A stretch of 64,000 nucleotides of DNA, taken from UBA2040 sp963977135. Its GTDB lineage: Bacteria; Bacteroidota; Bacteroidia; Flavobacteriales_D; Crocinitomicaceae. A model generated the notes under the pieces. The model worked only from the letters and a program-made list of their open reading frames with translations. It was not told where the DNA came from and did not search any database. Location of the stretch: the NCBI GenBank assembly GCA_963977135.1, contig CAXBNN010000012.1, positions 15,564-79,563 of the forward strand, written 5' to 3'. The first letter of the stretch is position 1; each line of letters starts with the position of its first letter. The translations under genes and the position numbers were made by a program. Positions 46,538 to 54,615 of the stretch are shown here, piece by piece.

Positions 46538-46909
46538 ATGAAAAAAATAAGTTCTATTTTAAAATTGAAATGTCCTCAATGTAGTAAAGGTGATCTATTT
46601 GTTAAACCGGGGCTTTTTCGATATAAAGACATTCTAAACATGCCTGAAAAATGCAATCACTGCGACCAAATATTTGAATTAGAGCCTGGATTTTGGATTG
46701 GTGCCTTATGGACCTCCTACCCGATTATCGTTATTTTAGAATTGCCTTTTTTAATTCTTGCTATTTCTTCGCGACAAGTAAATTTGATTGCTATCATCAT
46801 AGCTATGATTTTAGTCTTGGTTATTTTTTATCCTCTCATACTTAGACTAGGACGATCCATTTGGATCCATATTTTTGTTTCAAAGAAAAACATTCAGCTC
46901 GATAAATAG
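46538..46909 (+). CDS. DUF983 family membrane protein
   Basis: 123 residues. Two zinc-ribbon-like pairs (CPQCSKGDLF near 13-22 and CNHCDQIF near 39-46) precede FELEPGFWIGALWTSYP and two membrane helices (about 62-77 and 84-102). DUF983 proteins are small, widespread and functionally undefined, often near oxidase genes. It begins just after the tmRNA terminator, and is the first gene inside the proposed island or the last chromosomal gene if the island begins at the hairpin near 47050. Confidence 0.85.
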   Translation: MKKISSILKLKCPQCSKGDLFVKPGLFRYKDILNMPEKCNHCDQIFELEPGFWIGALWTSYPIIVILELPFLILAISSRQVNLIAIIIAMILVLVIFYPLILRLGRSIWIHIFVSKKNIQLDK

Positions 46910-47046
46910 AATCTACAGATTGGATGGAAGGAATATATTTCTGGTTAGTTAAATTAAATTTAACTGATAATCTACATTCTACTAACGGGATTAACATCTT
47001 CAATTTATCTCAAGTAAGCACGACACTTCAACCCCCTTACTCCCAT

Positions 47047-47082
47047 AAAAAAAGCCAAGTAAATCAATAATCTACTTGGCTT
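47047..47082 (-). terminator. Minus-strand terminator-like hairpin, att-like
   Basis: On the minus strand AAGCCAAGTA pairs with TACTTGGCTT around GATTATTGATT, followed by seven T. The layout AAGCC ... ATTGATTT ... GGCTTTTT is the same as in the two ssrA-end repeats, but inverted. Confidence 0.6.
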
Positions 47083-47297
47083 AATAAATTTCATTCTTTG
47101 GTGCCCGCAGTGAACCAGGTACTATACCAAACTGAAGTCAATGAAATAATGACTTGTTATCGGAATTGCTCCAACTGCCTGACTTCATATGTCGAATCTC
47201 TGCCAGAATGGCTCCCACACCTCTAACGAAGATTAACAATGAAACACGAACATCTAACATAAATTTCAATCAGTTATATTTTAAGCAATGGTGCATT

Positions 47298-47363
47298 TTG
47301 TGAATTGTATAACTATTGCCATTAATTGTGTAACACATTAATCTAACGAGTCACCTACCTTTA
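47298..47363 (+). promoter_or_regulatory. Two-box island promoter, copy A
   Basis: TTGTGAA (from 47298) and TTGTGTAACAC (from 47326) are 28 bp apart, and TACCTTTA, a good -7 candidate, begins 30 bp later (47356). The spacing is identical in copies B and C. Upstream of the semialdehyde dehydrogenase gene. Confidence 0.7.
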
Positions 47364-47501
47364 AAAAAGTGTCTCGAAGGACATTTAATAAATTTTGGTA
47401 TTGCCATTCTGAGCCAAGAAATTGAAGCATTTTTTTTGGAAATACTGTCAAAGCGGCAAAGCAATATCTTTTCATACTATCTCATTAAAAACTTAATAAT
47501 T

Positions 47502-48884
47502 ATGTCCATACAAACAGTAAATCCAAACACAAATAAGACTGTTAAGTCATTCGAAGAGATGACGGAAAAGTCAGTTGATGCCAAAGTAGCTAAAGCGCAA
47601 ATAGCTTTTACTGACTGGAAAGAAACCAGCTACCAACAGCGAGCCGATCTGCTGCATAAAGTAGCAACACTTATGCGAGTCAAGAAATCTGATCTCGCCA
47701 AAACCATCACCTTAGAGATGGGCAAACTCCTTGCCCAAGCGGAAGGAGAAATTGATTTGAGTGCTGATATTCTTGATTACTATGCAGACCATGGAGAAAC
47801 ATTTCTTGCCGATAAAGTACTAAACCCGGAATATGGAACTGCCATTATTCGAAATAGTCCCATTGGAGTATTGTTAGGCGTGATGCCCTGGAATTTTCCT
47901 TTCTATCAAGTAGCCCGCTTTGCAGCTCCCAACATAATGGTGGGCAATACTATATTGTTAAAGCATGCCTCCATAGTTCCACAATGTGCTGCAGCTATTG
48001 AAGAACTCTTCGCGGAAGCTGAAGCGCCTGAAGGGTTGTATACCAATTTATTCATACCCGGCCATCGTGCATCTGTTTTGGTTGCTGACAAACGCATCAA
48101 GGGTGTTTCCTTAACGGGAAGTGAAGAAGCCGGTGCTAGTGTTGCCATGGAAGCTGGAAAACATTTGAAGAAGGTTGTTCTGGAGCTAGGCGGTAATGAT
48201 GTGTTCATCATTCTCGAAGATGCCGATATGGATAAAACAGTGGATTGGGCAGTTGTCGGGAGGATGAATAACAACGGCCAATGTTGTGTTGCCTCCAAGC
48301 GGTTTATAGCAGTGGAAGCAATTGCCGATGAGTTTATTCAAAAGTTCAAGGATAAGTTATCAAAAATGCAAGTAGGTGATCCGATGGACCCCGCGACAGA
48401 GTTAGGCCCTTTAAGTAGTGAAGCAGCTGCCGTTCATTTAGCCGATCAGGTGAAACGTTCCGTGGATGGTGGTGCAAAAGTTCTTTTGGGAGGTAAACGT
48501 GCAGATTGTGAAGGTGCATTTATGGAACCTACCATACTCACCGACTTGAAACCCGGTATTGCTGCCTATCACGAAGAATTATTTGGTCCGGTTGCATCCA
48601 TTTATGTGGTGAAAGACGAACAAGCTGCTATTGATTTGGCTAATGACTCCGATTTTGGTTTGGGCGGTTCTGTATTTACGCAAGATATCGAACGTGGAAA
48701 AAGAATAGCGGATCAAATAGATACAGGTATGGTATTTATTAATCATCCCACCTGGACTCAGGCCGATCTTCCATTTGGAGGAACAAAGCGTTCAGGATTT
48801 GGACGTGAACTTTCTGAGCTTGGCATCCATGAGTTTGTGAATAAGAAACTGATTCGCGTAAGTGGGCTGAATGACCCGTTTTAG
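47502..48884 (+). CDS. NAD(P)-dependent succinate-semialdehyde dehydrogenase, island copy
   Basis: 460 residues from ATG 47502 (MSIQTVNPNTNKTVKSF), which fits the family; a longer frame to 47436 has an unlikely N-terminus. Landmarks are VMPWNFPFYQVARFAAP, SLTGSEEAGASVA, VLELGGNDVF and the nucleophile Cys262 in NNGQCCVASKR. Paralogue of the gene at 39014 but with visibly more GC-rich codons, consistent with separate acquisition. It heads a probable operon with a 35-residue membrane protein, an FAD reductase and ferritin. Detoxification of aldehydes under stress is likely. Confidence 0.92.
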   Translation: MSIQTVNPNTNKTVKSFEEMTEKSVDAKVAKAQIAFTDWKETSYQQRADLLHKVATLMRVKKSDLAKTITLEMGKLLAQAEGEIDLSADILDYYADHGETFLADKVLNPEYGTAIIRNSPIGVLLGVMPWNFPFYQVARFAAPNIMVGNTILLKHASIVPQCAAAIEELFAEAEAPEGLYTNLFIPGHRASVLVADKRIKGVSLTGSEEAGASVAMEAGKHLKKVVLELGGNDVFIILEDADMDKTVDWAVVGRMNNNGQCCVASKRFIAVEAIADEFIQKFKDKLSKMQVGDPMDPATELGPLSSEAAAVHLADQVKRSVDGGAKVLLGGKRADCEGAFMEPTILTDLKPGIAAYHEELFGPVASIYVVKDEQAAIDLANDSDFGLGGSVFTQDIERGKRIADQIDTGMVFINHPTWTQADLPFGGTKRSGFGRELSELGIHEFVNKKLIRVSGLNDPF

Positions 48885-48906
48885 TATTAATATCTAAAAA
48901 ACCATC

Positions 48907-49014
48907 ATGCACGATAGCAATTGGCATTTTGGAATGGGCTGGGGAATTTGGTTTATACCAATCTTCGTCATCTTACTCATCATCTATTTTTATAGATTTA
49001 AAAGAAGAAAATGA
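48907..49014 (+). CDS. Small single-helix membrane protein
   Basis: 35 residues: MHDSNWHFGMGWGIW, a strong membrane helix (FIPIFVILLIIYFY) and a basic RFKRRK tail. Its stop overlaps the next start (ATGA at 49011), so it is translationally coupled to the FAD reductase and clearly part of the operon. The positive tail suggests the C-terminus stays in the cytoplasm. No family name can be given; it might anchor the reductase. Confidence 0.7.
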   Translation: MHDSNWHFGMGWGIWFIPIFVILLIIYFYRFKRRK

Positions 49015-49682
49015 AACAACATATTGTAAAAATTCAATCGGTAGAAAAGGTCACACACGATGTATTGAAAATTGTAACTGAAAAACCAAAACAGTACCAC
49101 TTTACACCGGGTCAAGCCACAGATATTTCTATAAACAAAGAGGGATTGAGAGATGTAAAAAATCCGTTCACTTTCACCAGTCTGCCTGAGGAAAACCATC
49201 TTGAGTTTATTATAAAAACATACCCCTCGCACCAAGGTGAGACAAACGAATTACTTCATTTAAAAACAAGCGATGAGTTAATTTTACATGAGATTTTTGG
49301 AGCAATCCACTACAAAGGCGAAGGAGTATTTATAGCTGGTGGCGCAGGAGTTACTCCGTTCATTTCCATTTTCAGGGATCTTAAGTCAAAAAATGAAATA
49401 GGAAATAACACCCTCATCTTTGCCAATAAAACAAAGAATGACATCATACTTGAAGAGGAATTTAAAAAATTATTAGGCACTAATTTCATCAACATTTTAT
49501 CTAATGAAAAAGTAGATGGTTATGCGAATGGTCAAATTACCAAAGAATTCATTCAAGAAAACCGTAGCAGCCCAGATAAACTTTTTTATCTCTGCGGACC
49601 TCCGGCTATGATGGAGGCAATTGAAAAACAATTAGCCGATTTGCAAATAGATAAACAATCAATAGTCAAAGAAGATTTTTAA
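49011..49682 (+). CDS. FAD/NAD(P)-binding flavin reductase-like oxidoreductase
   Basis: 223 residues of ferredoxin-NADP reductase type. The FAD-binding barrel is at 1-100 (PGQATDISI and NPFTFTSLPEE), and the NAD(P)-binding domain at 105-223 (FIAGGAGVTPFISIFR, YLCGPPAMMEA). No 2Fe-2S domain is present, so it must pass electrons to a separate acceptor. Ferritin follows 26 bases downstream; release of stored iron by ferritin reduction is a plausible but unproven link. Confidence 0.9.
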   Translation: MKQHIVKIQSVEKVTHDVLKIVTEKPKQYHFTPGQATDISINKEGLRDVKNPFTFTSLPEENHLEFIIKTYPSHQGETNELLHLKTSDELILHEIFGAIHYKGEGVFIAGGAGVTPFISIFRDLKSKNEIGNNTLIFANKTKNDIILEEEFKKLLGTNFINILSNEKVDGYANGQITKEFIQENRSSPDKLFYLCGPPAMMEAIEKQLADLQIDKQSIVKEDF

Positions 49683-49708
49683 TTAAACTCATTTAAATAT
49701 AAACACAC

Positions 49709-50260
49709 ATGAACACGAACAGACTTTCAAAAAGTATTGAAACAGCGTTAAATGCCCAAATGACAAAGGAGGCACACGCTTCGCAAATATATTTGTCGTA
49801 TGGAGCATGGGCAGAAAAACAGGGATTCGGTGGTATAGCCAATTTCCTTTTTAGACATGCGCAAGAAGAACGGAACCACATGATGAAAATATTGGAATAT
49901 ATTTTAAAAAGAGGTGCCGAAGTAAAGGTGTCAGCAATTCCCGCTCCACCAGAGAATCCGACCAGTATAAACGACTGCTTTGAAAAAGTATTCGAGCACG
50001 AAGTGGACAATACAAAAGCAGTGCACAAACTAGTAAAGAAAAGTCTTGATGAGGAGGACTGGGCTACATGGAATTTTATGCAATGGTTTGTTAAGGAACA
50101 AGTGGAAGAAGAAACCCTCGCGATGAACTTATTGGATAAAATGAAAATAGCTGGTGGTGAAAAAATGAGTAGTAATGCTATATACACATTTGACAGAGAT
50201 ATGGAAAAAACATCTGGTGAAGTAACTGCAGCTAAAGATGTGACTAGCGAGAACCCCTAA
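49709..50260 (+). CDS. ftnA: Ferritin
   Basis: 183 residues. Stores iron in a 24-subunit shell. Ferroxidase ligands are visible in order: Glu17-type position in NAQMTKEAHASQIYL, the ExxH of HAQEERNHMMK, and later QWFVKEQVEEE. The first 165 residues fit bacterial ferritin; the last 18 (TSGEVTAAKDVTSENP) are an extra flexible tail. Last gene of the dehydrogenase-reductase-ferritin unit. Confidence 0.93.
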   Translation: MNTNRLSKSIETALNAQMTKEAHASQIYLSYGAWAEKQGFGGIANFLFRHAQEERNHMMKILEYILKRGAEVKVSAIPAPPENPTSINDCFEKVFEHEVDNTKAVHKLVKKSLDEEDWATWNFMQWFVKEQVEEETLAMNLLDKMKIAGGEKMSSNAIYTFDRDMEKTSGEVTAAKDVTSENP

Positions 50261-50266
50261 ATATTA

Positions 50267-50301
50267 TGTGAGATTCTCACACTAAAAACTCATTAACTTT
50301 G
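50267..50301 (+). promoter_or_regulatory. CRP-like palindrome with -7 box
   Basis: TGTGAGATTCTCACA (50267-50281) has perfect 7-base arms, and TAACTTTG, an exact TAnnTTTG -7 box, begins at 50294. The pair lies about 30 bases before the AI-2E transporter gene. A CRP/FNR-family protein is the natural candidate. Confidence 0.65.
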
Positions 50302-50331
50302 GAGAAGAGATTAATCTGTTAACTAGATAAA

Positions 50332-51447
50332 ATGAATATATCGTTTCAAAAGCTATTTTACGCCATAGCAACCGCGTTTTTGTTGTTTGCTATCCTGATT
50401 TTTGCGAAGCCAATTCTAATTCCATTAAGCATCTCTTTGCTCCTTTCATTCATACTGCTTCCATTGGCTAAAAAGCTTGAGAAATGGAAAATTGGTAGAA
50501 CATTTGCTGCTTTTCTTTCCATTTTCACGGTGATTTTAATAATCGGGGGAAGCATTTTCCTTTTCTCAACTCAAATCATTGATGTAGTAAAAGAATTCAC
50601 TCATTTTCAAGATAAAATTATTGGTGCTTTTGCCGATGTTACGCTATTTGTCAATAAACATGTGGGTTTTATGGAAAACTTGGAAAAGGGTGAGCTTTTT
50701 AACAGCATGAAAATTTGGCTTACTGATTCAACAAAGTTTTTGGTAAGTAAAACAGTTAGCACTTCAGCAACTTTTATGGCAGGACTGGGTGCTACAATAA
50801 TATTTACTTTTCTATTCCTCATATACAGAAATGGATTGACAAATGCATTCTTGACTTTTTCACCCGAGAACAAACGCGAAAGGGTATTAAAAATGTTTAA
50901 ATCGGTTCAGCAGGTTGGACAAAAATACCTGTTTGGAATGGCCATTATTACTGTTATAATAGGGTTAGCAAATAGTCTTGGGTTGTTGATTATTGGTATT
51001 GACAATCCTTTCCTATTCGGATTTTTAGGCGCTGCACTAGCCATCATACCATACATGGGGACTGCAATGGGAGCTGTAATTCCTGTAATCTATGCTTTAG
51101 TTTCTTTTGGTTCTATTTGGATGGCAGTAGCAGTTACTATTTTATTTTGGGCCGTTCAACTGGTTACCGATAATTTTCTAACTCCGAGAATTGTGGGGGG
51201 CAGTTTAAAAGTCAATGCCTTAACCGCCATCCTAAGTTTGTTTATTGGTGCTACCGTTTGGGGATTGGCCGGTATGGTTCTGTTTTTGCCCTTTGCTGCC
51301 ATGTTAAAAGTTGTTTGCGAAGAGTTTGAAGAGCTCAAACCAATTGCGCTAATCATTGGTGAGCAAAATAAAGATGACGACGATGACGGAGAGCTATTTT
51401 TGGTTAGATGGTGGAGGAAAATAAAAAGCGGTTTTGGAAAGAATTAA
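50332..51447 (+). CDS. AI-2E family transporter (UPF0118), island copy
   Basis: 371 residues with about eight membrane helices; the conserved blocks are IDNPFLFGFLGAALAIIPYM, VTDNFLTPRIVGGSLKVNA and GATVWGLAGMVLFLP. The C-terminus is acidic (DDDDDGE) and then basic. Same family and nearly same length as the chromosomal copy at 22951. Which solute or ion it moves is unknown. Confidence 0.9.
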   Translation: MNISFQKLFYAIATAFLLFAILIFAKPILIPLSISLLLSFILLPLAKKLEKWKIGRTFAAFLSIFTVILIIGGSIFLFSTQIIDVVKEFTHFQDKIIGAFADVTLFVNKHVGFMENLEKGELFNSMKIWLTDSTKFLVSKTVSTSATFMAGLGATIIFTFLFLIYRNGLTNAFLTFSPENKRERVLKMFKSVQQVGQKYLFGMAIITVIIGLANSLGLLIIGIDNPFLFGFLGAALAIIPYMGTAMGAVIPVIYALVSFGSIWMAVAVTILFWAVQLVTDNFLTPRIVGGSLKVNALTAILSLFIGATVWGLAGMVLFLPFAAMLKVVCEEFEELKPIALIIGEQNKDDDDDGELFLVRWWRKIKSGFGKN

Positions 51448-51459
51448 CTCTGGGCAAAT

Positions 51460-51525
51460 TTGTGAATGATACAACTTTTCTTAGGAATTGTGTAATACTT
51501 ATCCTTTAATGAATATTCATCTTTG
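51460..51525 (+). promoter_or_regulatory. Two-box island promoter, copy B
   Basis: TTGTGAATGATACAA (from 51460) and TTGTGTAATAC (from 51488) are 28 bp apart, with the -7-like CATCTTTG 30 bp later (51518). Very similar to copy C over about 65 bases. Confidence 0.75.
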
Positions 51526-51568
51526 TATCCTAACAATTATAAACCTTTAATAAATAATACCTTATAAA

Positions 51569-52048
51569 ATGATTCTTGTTCAAAATTTAAAATTCCAGAT
51601 TCTCGTTTCTTTTTTCTTTATTTCCATGTGTGCCGTTGCTCAAAAAAAAGATTCGGTTGTGCTTGCAGAACAAAAAAAAGTTCTATTTCAGAATTATCCT
51701 GGTGTATTTGTGGATGAAGAAATTAATATTATAGAAAAGCTGGATTCAAAACATTCAAAAATATATTATACCAGAAACAATGTGAACTATGAAACAGTAA
51801 TCAATTCTAACAGGAAAGAGTTATTGCTTATTGCCACATGTGAGGAAATAACAGAGGAGAAACTACCTGCAATTGTTAAAGATGCATTTCTTGAAAGTAA
51901 ATACGGAAGCTATAAAATTGTAAAATCATTTGTAGTATCTATACCATATGCATCGAATTTTTACCGTATTGATGTAAATCAAAAGAAAAAAAAGATAAAA
52001 AGCATATTCTATACTCATCTAGGAACATATAAGCAACCACCTTACTGA
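51569..52048 (+). CDS. Secreted PepSY-like protein
   Basis: 159 residues with a Sec signal ending CAVAQ (about 25). The mature part holds two short repeats of the PepSY/BLIP-like pattern (YPGVFVDEEINIIEKLDSKH and KYGSYKIVKSFVVSI with YRIDVNQ). Such periplasmic proteins are frequent in Bacteroidota and of unknown function, possibly inhibitory or metal-related. Controlled by the two-box promoter copy B 45 bases upstream. Confidence 0.72.
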   Translation: MILVQNLKFQILVSFFFISMCAVAQKKDSVVLAEQKKVLFQNYPGVFVDEEINIIEKLDSKHSKIYYTRNNVNYETVINSNRKELLLIATCEEITEEKLPAIVKDAFLESKYGSYKIVKSFVVSIPYASNFYRIDVNQKKKKIKSIFYTHLGTYKQPPY

Positions 52049-52175
52049 TATTTTTATCTCAAAAAGAACTGTTTCATTTTAGACATCTAAATCAAAACAA
52101 TGAATGTGGTAATAAGATAACTTTTTAAATAATTATCTAAACTCAATCGCTGAAATTTGAAACAAGAACCAAAAA

Positions 52176-52485
52176 ATGAAAGAAATCCTTATTGCTTTGA
52201 GCCTCATTATAGTTTTTTTTCTTGCGAAGAGCCTGAAGAACCAAGTGATAAAAATAATATCACACAAACTCAGCAGCAAGTTAAGACCACCTCTGATGAA
52301 TTGGAAATTTTGAAAAAATCTAAGTAGCGTGATACAATCACTTATAAAATGGAATATATCGGGCAATGGTTGTTAAAACACAAAAAGACAGCTTAGAACA
52401 ACAAATTGCTTTAGCTATAACCACAACAGACCGATCCAATTTTGGGGAGTACTATAAAGAATTGAAAGTTAGACTCAACGTATGA
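52176..52485 (+). pseudogene. Frameshifted lipoprotein gene with an 8-T tract
   Basis: MKEILIALSLIIVFF is followed at 52213-52220 by eight T. One extra T would join it to SCEEPEEPSDKNNIT, giving a perfect lipobox (FFSC) and an acidic Gln/Lys-rich mature part to a TAG at 52325. A further frame (MVVKTQKDSLEQQIAL, ending at 52483) looks like continued coding, separated by another shift. I read it as a broken lipoprotein gene; slippage at the T tract could in principle restore the first part. Confidence 0.55.
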
Positions 52486-52486
52486 A

Positions 52487-52795
52487 ATGCAAAAATGGAT
52501 AATTGCAAAAAAAAGTTTAACGTTAAAAGGAGCTTTAGCATTTAGCACTGGTGTAAGGATTGGTGCTGGTATTTTTGCATAATTAGGTCAAGTTGCCCAA
52601 TTATCGGGAACATGGTTTCCCTACATTTTTATCATTGGAGCTATTAATTTTGGGTTTAGTGCTTATTTGTATATCAAAGTATCTAATCCCAAATCTTCTG
52701 CGGGAGGTATCGCTATGATTTTAATGAAAGCCGAAGGTAAAACAATCAAGGTGCAAAGTCAAAAGAGCCAAATCTTCCCTCCAGCAAATAAATAA
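52487..52795 (+). pseudogene. Truncated APC-family amino-acid permease
   Basis: The frame begins MQKWIIAKKSLTLKGALAF and continues GVRIGAGIFA, an in-frame TAA at 52580, then LGQVAQLSGTWFPYIFIIGA and GFSAYLYIKVSNP. That is the N-terminal quarter of an amino-acid permease. It is cut off after ILMKAEGK, where an unrelated short tail runs to 52793. The internal stop and truncation make it non-functional. Confidence 0.75.
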
Positions 52796-52830
52796 GTATC
52801 TACAACAAACTCGCAAAAACAGATTTGGAT

Positions 52831-52896
52831 TTGTGAATGATACAAATTTTCTGAGGAATTGTGTAACACTTATCCTTCAATGAAAGTTCACCTTTG
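52831..52896 (+). promoter_or_regulatory. Two-box island promoter, copy C
   Basis: TTGTGAATGATACAA (from 52831) and TTGTGTAACAC (from 52859) are 28 bp apart, with the -7-like CACCTTTG 30 bp later (52889). Upstream of the DUF4136 gene. Confidence 0.75.
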
Positions 52897-52933
52897 TGGA
52901 AAGAGAATTCATTCTTAATTAAACAACAATAAA

Positions 52934-53635
52934 ATGAAACATCAACATCTTTTCCCTATTCTTACTCTTCTGCTGTTTTCAGTCGGTTGTAGTGTTTATT
53001 CAGTAGTTTCTTCAGACAAGGATAATAAAGCGGACTTCTCAAAATATAAAACATTTGCTTGGCTACCAGATAGAGACAATTCAGACAAAATCCTCAACAA
53101 TCAAATAATGCGTAACAATATTAAAAATTATTTCACGCACGAGTTTGTTGACAATTACGGCTTCACAGCCAATACAGACACACCTGATGTCCTGATGGAA
53201 ATTACAGTAACAGTTGCGAACAAAACAGAAACAGAAAAAAATGCTGTTACCACAACAGTTCCCACCTATTCTCGAGGGTATTACAATGATAACAACACAC
53301 CTATTTACCAATATAACTACCCATATAATTACAATAATTATCCTGTTAATAATTATTCAGGCAATAGGTATTACAGCTCTCAACCCAATCCTTATAACTA
53401 TAATGGTTACAACACTGGCTACCGCTATCAAACCACATACGTTAAAGAAAAACAGGACTATACCAGAAGTACCATTACCGTTGGAATGATTGACAGCAAG
53501 CGAAACGAATTAGTATGGACGGCCACTGCTCAAGCCGATATTTACGACGACTACACTCAAAATGCAAAAGATGATATTCATCCGGCTGTACATAAAATGC
53601 TGGAAAGTTTTCCTATAAAACGAATACCCAAATAA
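52934..53635 (+). CDS. DUF4136 lipoprotein with Tyr/Asn-rich insert
   Basis: 233 residues. Lipoprotein signal LLLFSVGC (Cys19), then a DUF4136 domain (DFSKYKTFAWLPDRD ... NYGFTANTDTPDVLMEITV ... STITVGMIDSKRNELVWTAT ... AVHKMLESFP). A Tyr/Asn/Pro-rich loop of about 60 residues (about 110-170) is inserted in the middle. The family is probably outer-membrane associated, with no known function. It is driven by two-box promoter copy C. Confidence 0.87.
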   Translation: MKHQHLFPILTLLLFSVGCSVYSVVSSDKDNKADFSKYKTFAWLPDRDNSDKILNNQIMRNNIKNYFTHEFVDNYGFTANTDTPDVLMEITVTVANKTETEKNAVTTTVPTYSRGYYNDNNTPIYQYNYPYNYNNYPVNNYSGNRYYSSQPNPYNYNGYNTGYRYQTTYVKEKQDYTRSTITVGMIDSKRNELVWTATAQADIYDDYTQNAKDDIHPAVHKMLESFPIKRIPK

Positions 53636-53753
53636 GGTACACAGAGAATAGGGCTACAATTCTTTTCGTCTTCCTCTGTACTTAAGCAAGTTCAGTGTTC
53701 GGTCAAACAAGACTATCAAAACACGAATAATAATAACTTAAAAAAAAACAATC

Positions 53754-53900
53754 ATGGGAAATTTACTTTACATCGTAGCGGTAATTTTAATTATTGGCTG
53801 GGCAATCGGATTTTTTGCTTTTCAAGTCGGTTGGTTTATACATTTATTACTTGTTATTGCAATTATCGCAATAGTTGTTAAACTCATTCAAGGCAAATAA
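53754..53900 (+). CDS. lmo0937-type small membrane protein
   Basis: 48 residues: MGNLLYIVAVILIIGWAIGF, a FAFQVGWFIH turn and a second helix LLLVIAIIAIVVKLIQGK. The GWAIGFFAFQ-GW-IHLLL pattern is that of the small lmo0937/DUF5670 stress proteins. Start at ATG 53754 has an A-rich leader. It lies alone between DUF4136 and the next membrane protein. Confidence 0.85.
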   Translation: MGNLLYIVAVILIIGWAIGFFAFQVGWFIHLLLVIAIIAIVVKLIQGK

Positions 53901-53999
53901 ATACTATAATTAATATATCTCCTTTGCAATCTTTCTAACGATAGCTGCAAAAGAGAATATTATCGAATAAATATTTTAACACTTAAAAACAAAATTATC

Positions 54000-54602
54000 A
54001 TGGCAGAAATTAAGATTGAACAGAAAAAACAGGTTTGGCCATGGTTGCTAATTGGCTTTATCTTAGTTGCATTACTTGTATATTTTCTGGTATTTCGCGA
54101 TAACGGCGAAAATACAGAGGCAGTAACTGAAGAAGATTACATCACCAATACGAACGAAGCTGACCTCTTAGGGGTAAATGAAAATAACAGCACCGTTGCG
54201 GCTTATGTAAATTTTGTAGGAAACAGTCAAGAAAAAATGAGTCTGGATCATGGCTATACAAATGAAGCGCTATTAAAATTAATTGCGGCTACTAATGCTA
54301 TGGCCAATGAGGTTGGATATGACGTCGAGGCAGATTTAGAAAATGTAAGGGAATATGCAAAAATGATTGCAAAAAATCCTTTTGAGACAACACATGCGGA
54401 TAACATTAGAAAAGCCGATGACATTTTAACCAATGCATTGCAAAACATTCAAAAGGCAAAATATGCAGGTCTGGCAGATGAAGTTGAAGAATTAAAAAGT
54501 GCATCAGAATCAATAAAACCAGGAGTACTTACGCTTGAGCAAAAAGATGCAGTCAAGAATTACTTTGCAAAAGCTGCTGACCTTCTTCAAAAAATGAATT
54601 AA
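54000..54602 (+). CDS. Membrane-anchored helical protein of the stress island
   Basis: 200 residues: short N-terminal cytoplasmic segment (MAEIKIEQKKQVWP), one membrane helix (about 14-32) and an acidic, helical periplasmic domain (about 60-200) whose helix pattern suggests a small bundle. Not recognised as a named family. It sits between small stress proteins, and I infer an envelope role from context only. Confidence 0.7.
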   Translation: MAEIKIEQKKQVWPWLLIGFILVALLVYFLVFRDNGENTEAVTEEDYITNTNEADLLGVNENNSTVAAYVNFVGNSQEKMSLDHGYTNEALLKLIAATNAMANEVGYDVEADLENVREYAKMIAKNPFETTHADNIRKADDILTNALQNIQKAKYAGLADEVEELKSASESIKPGVLTLEQKDAVKNYFAKAADLLQKMN

Positions 54603-54615
54603 TTAATTTTTGAAA

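Larger units (their letters stand above)
46910..47501. other. Intergenic region with minus-strand hairpin and island promoter
   Basis: There is no open frame that I can support. It contains a terminator-like hairpin for the minus strand (47047-47082), an adjacent GC-richer stretch (about 47095-47225) that reads GGTTCACTGCGGGCACCA on the minus strand, resembling a tRNA 3' end, and the two-box promoter of the dehydrogenase gene. A short minus-strand RNA or a scar of an earlier integration is possible. Confidence 0.45.
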
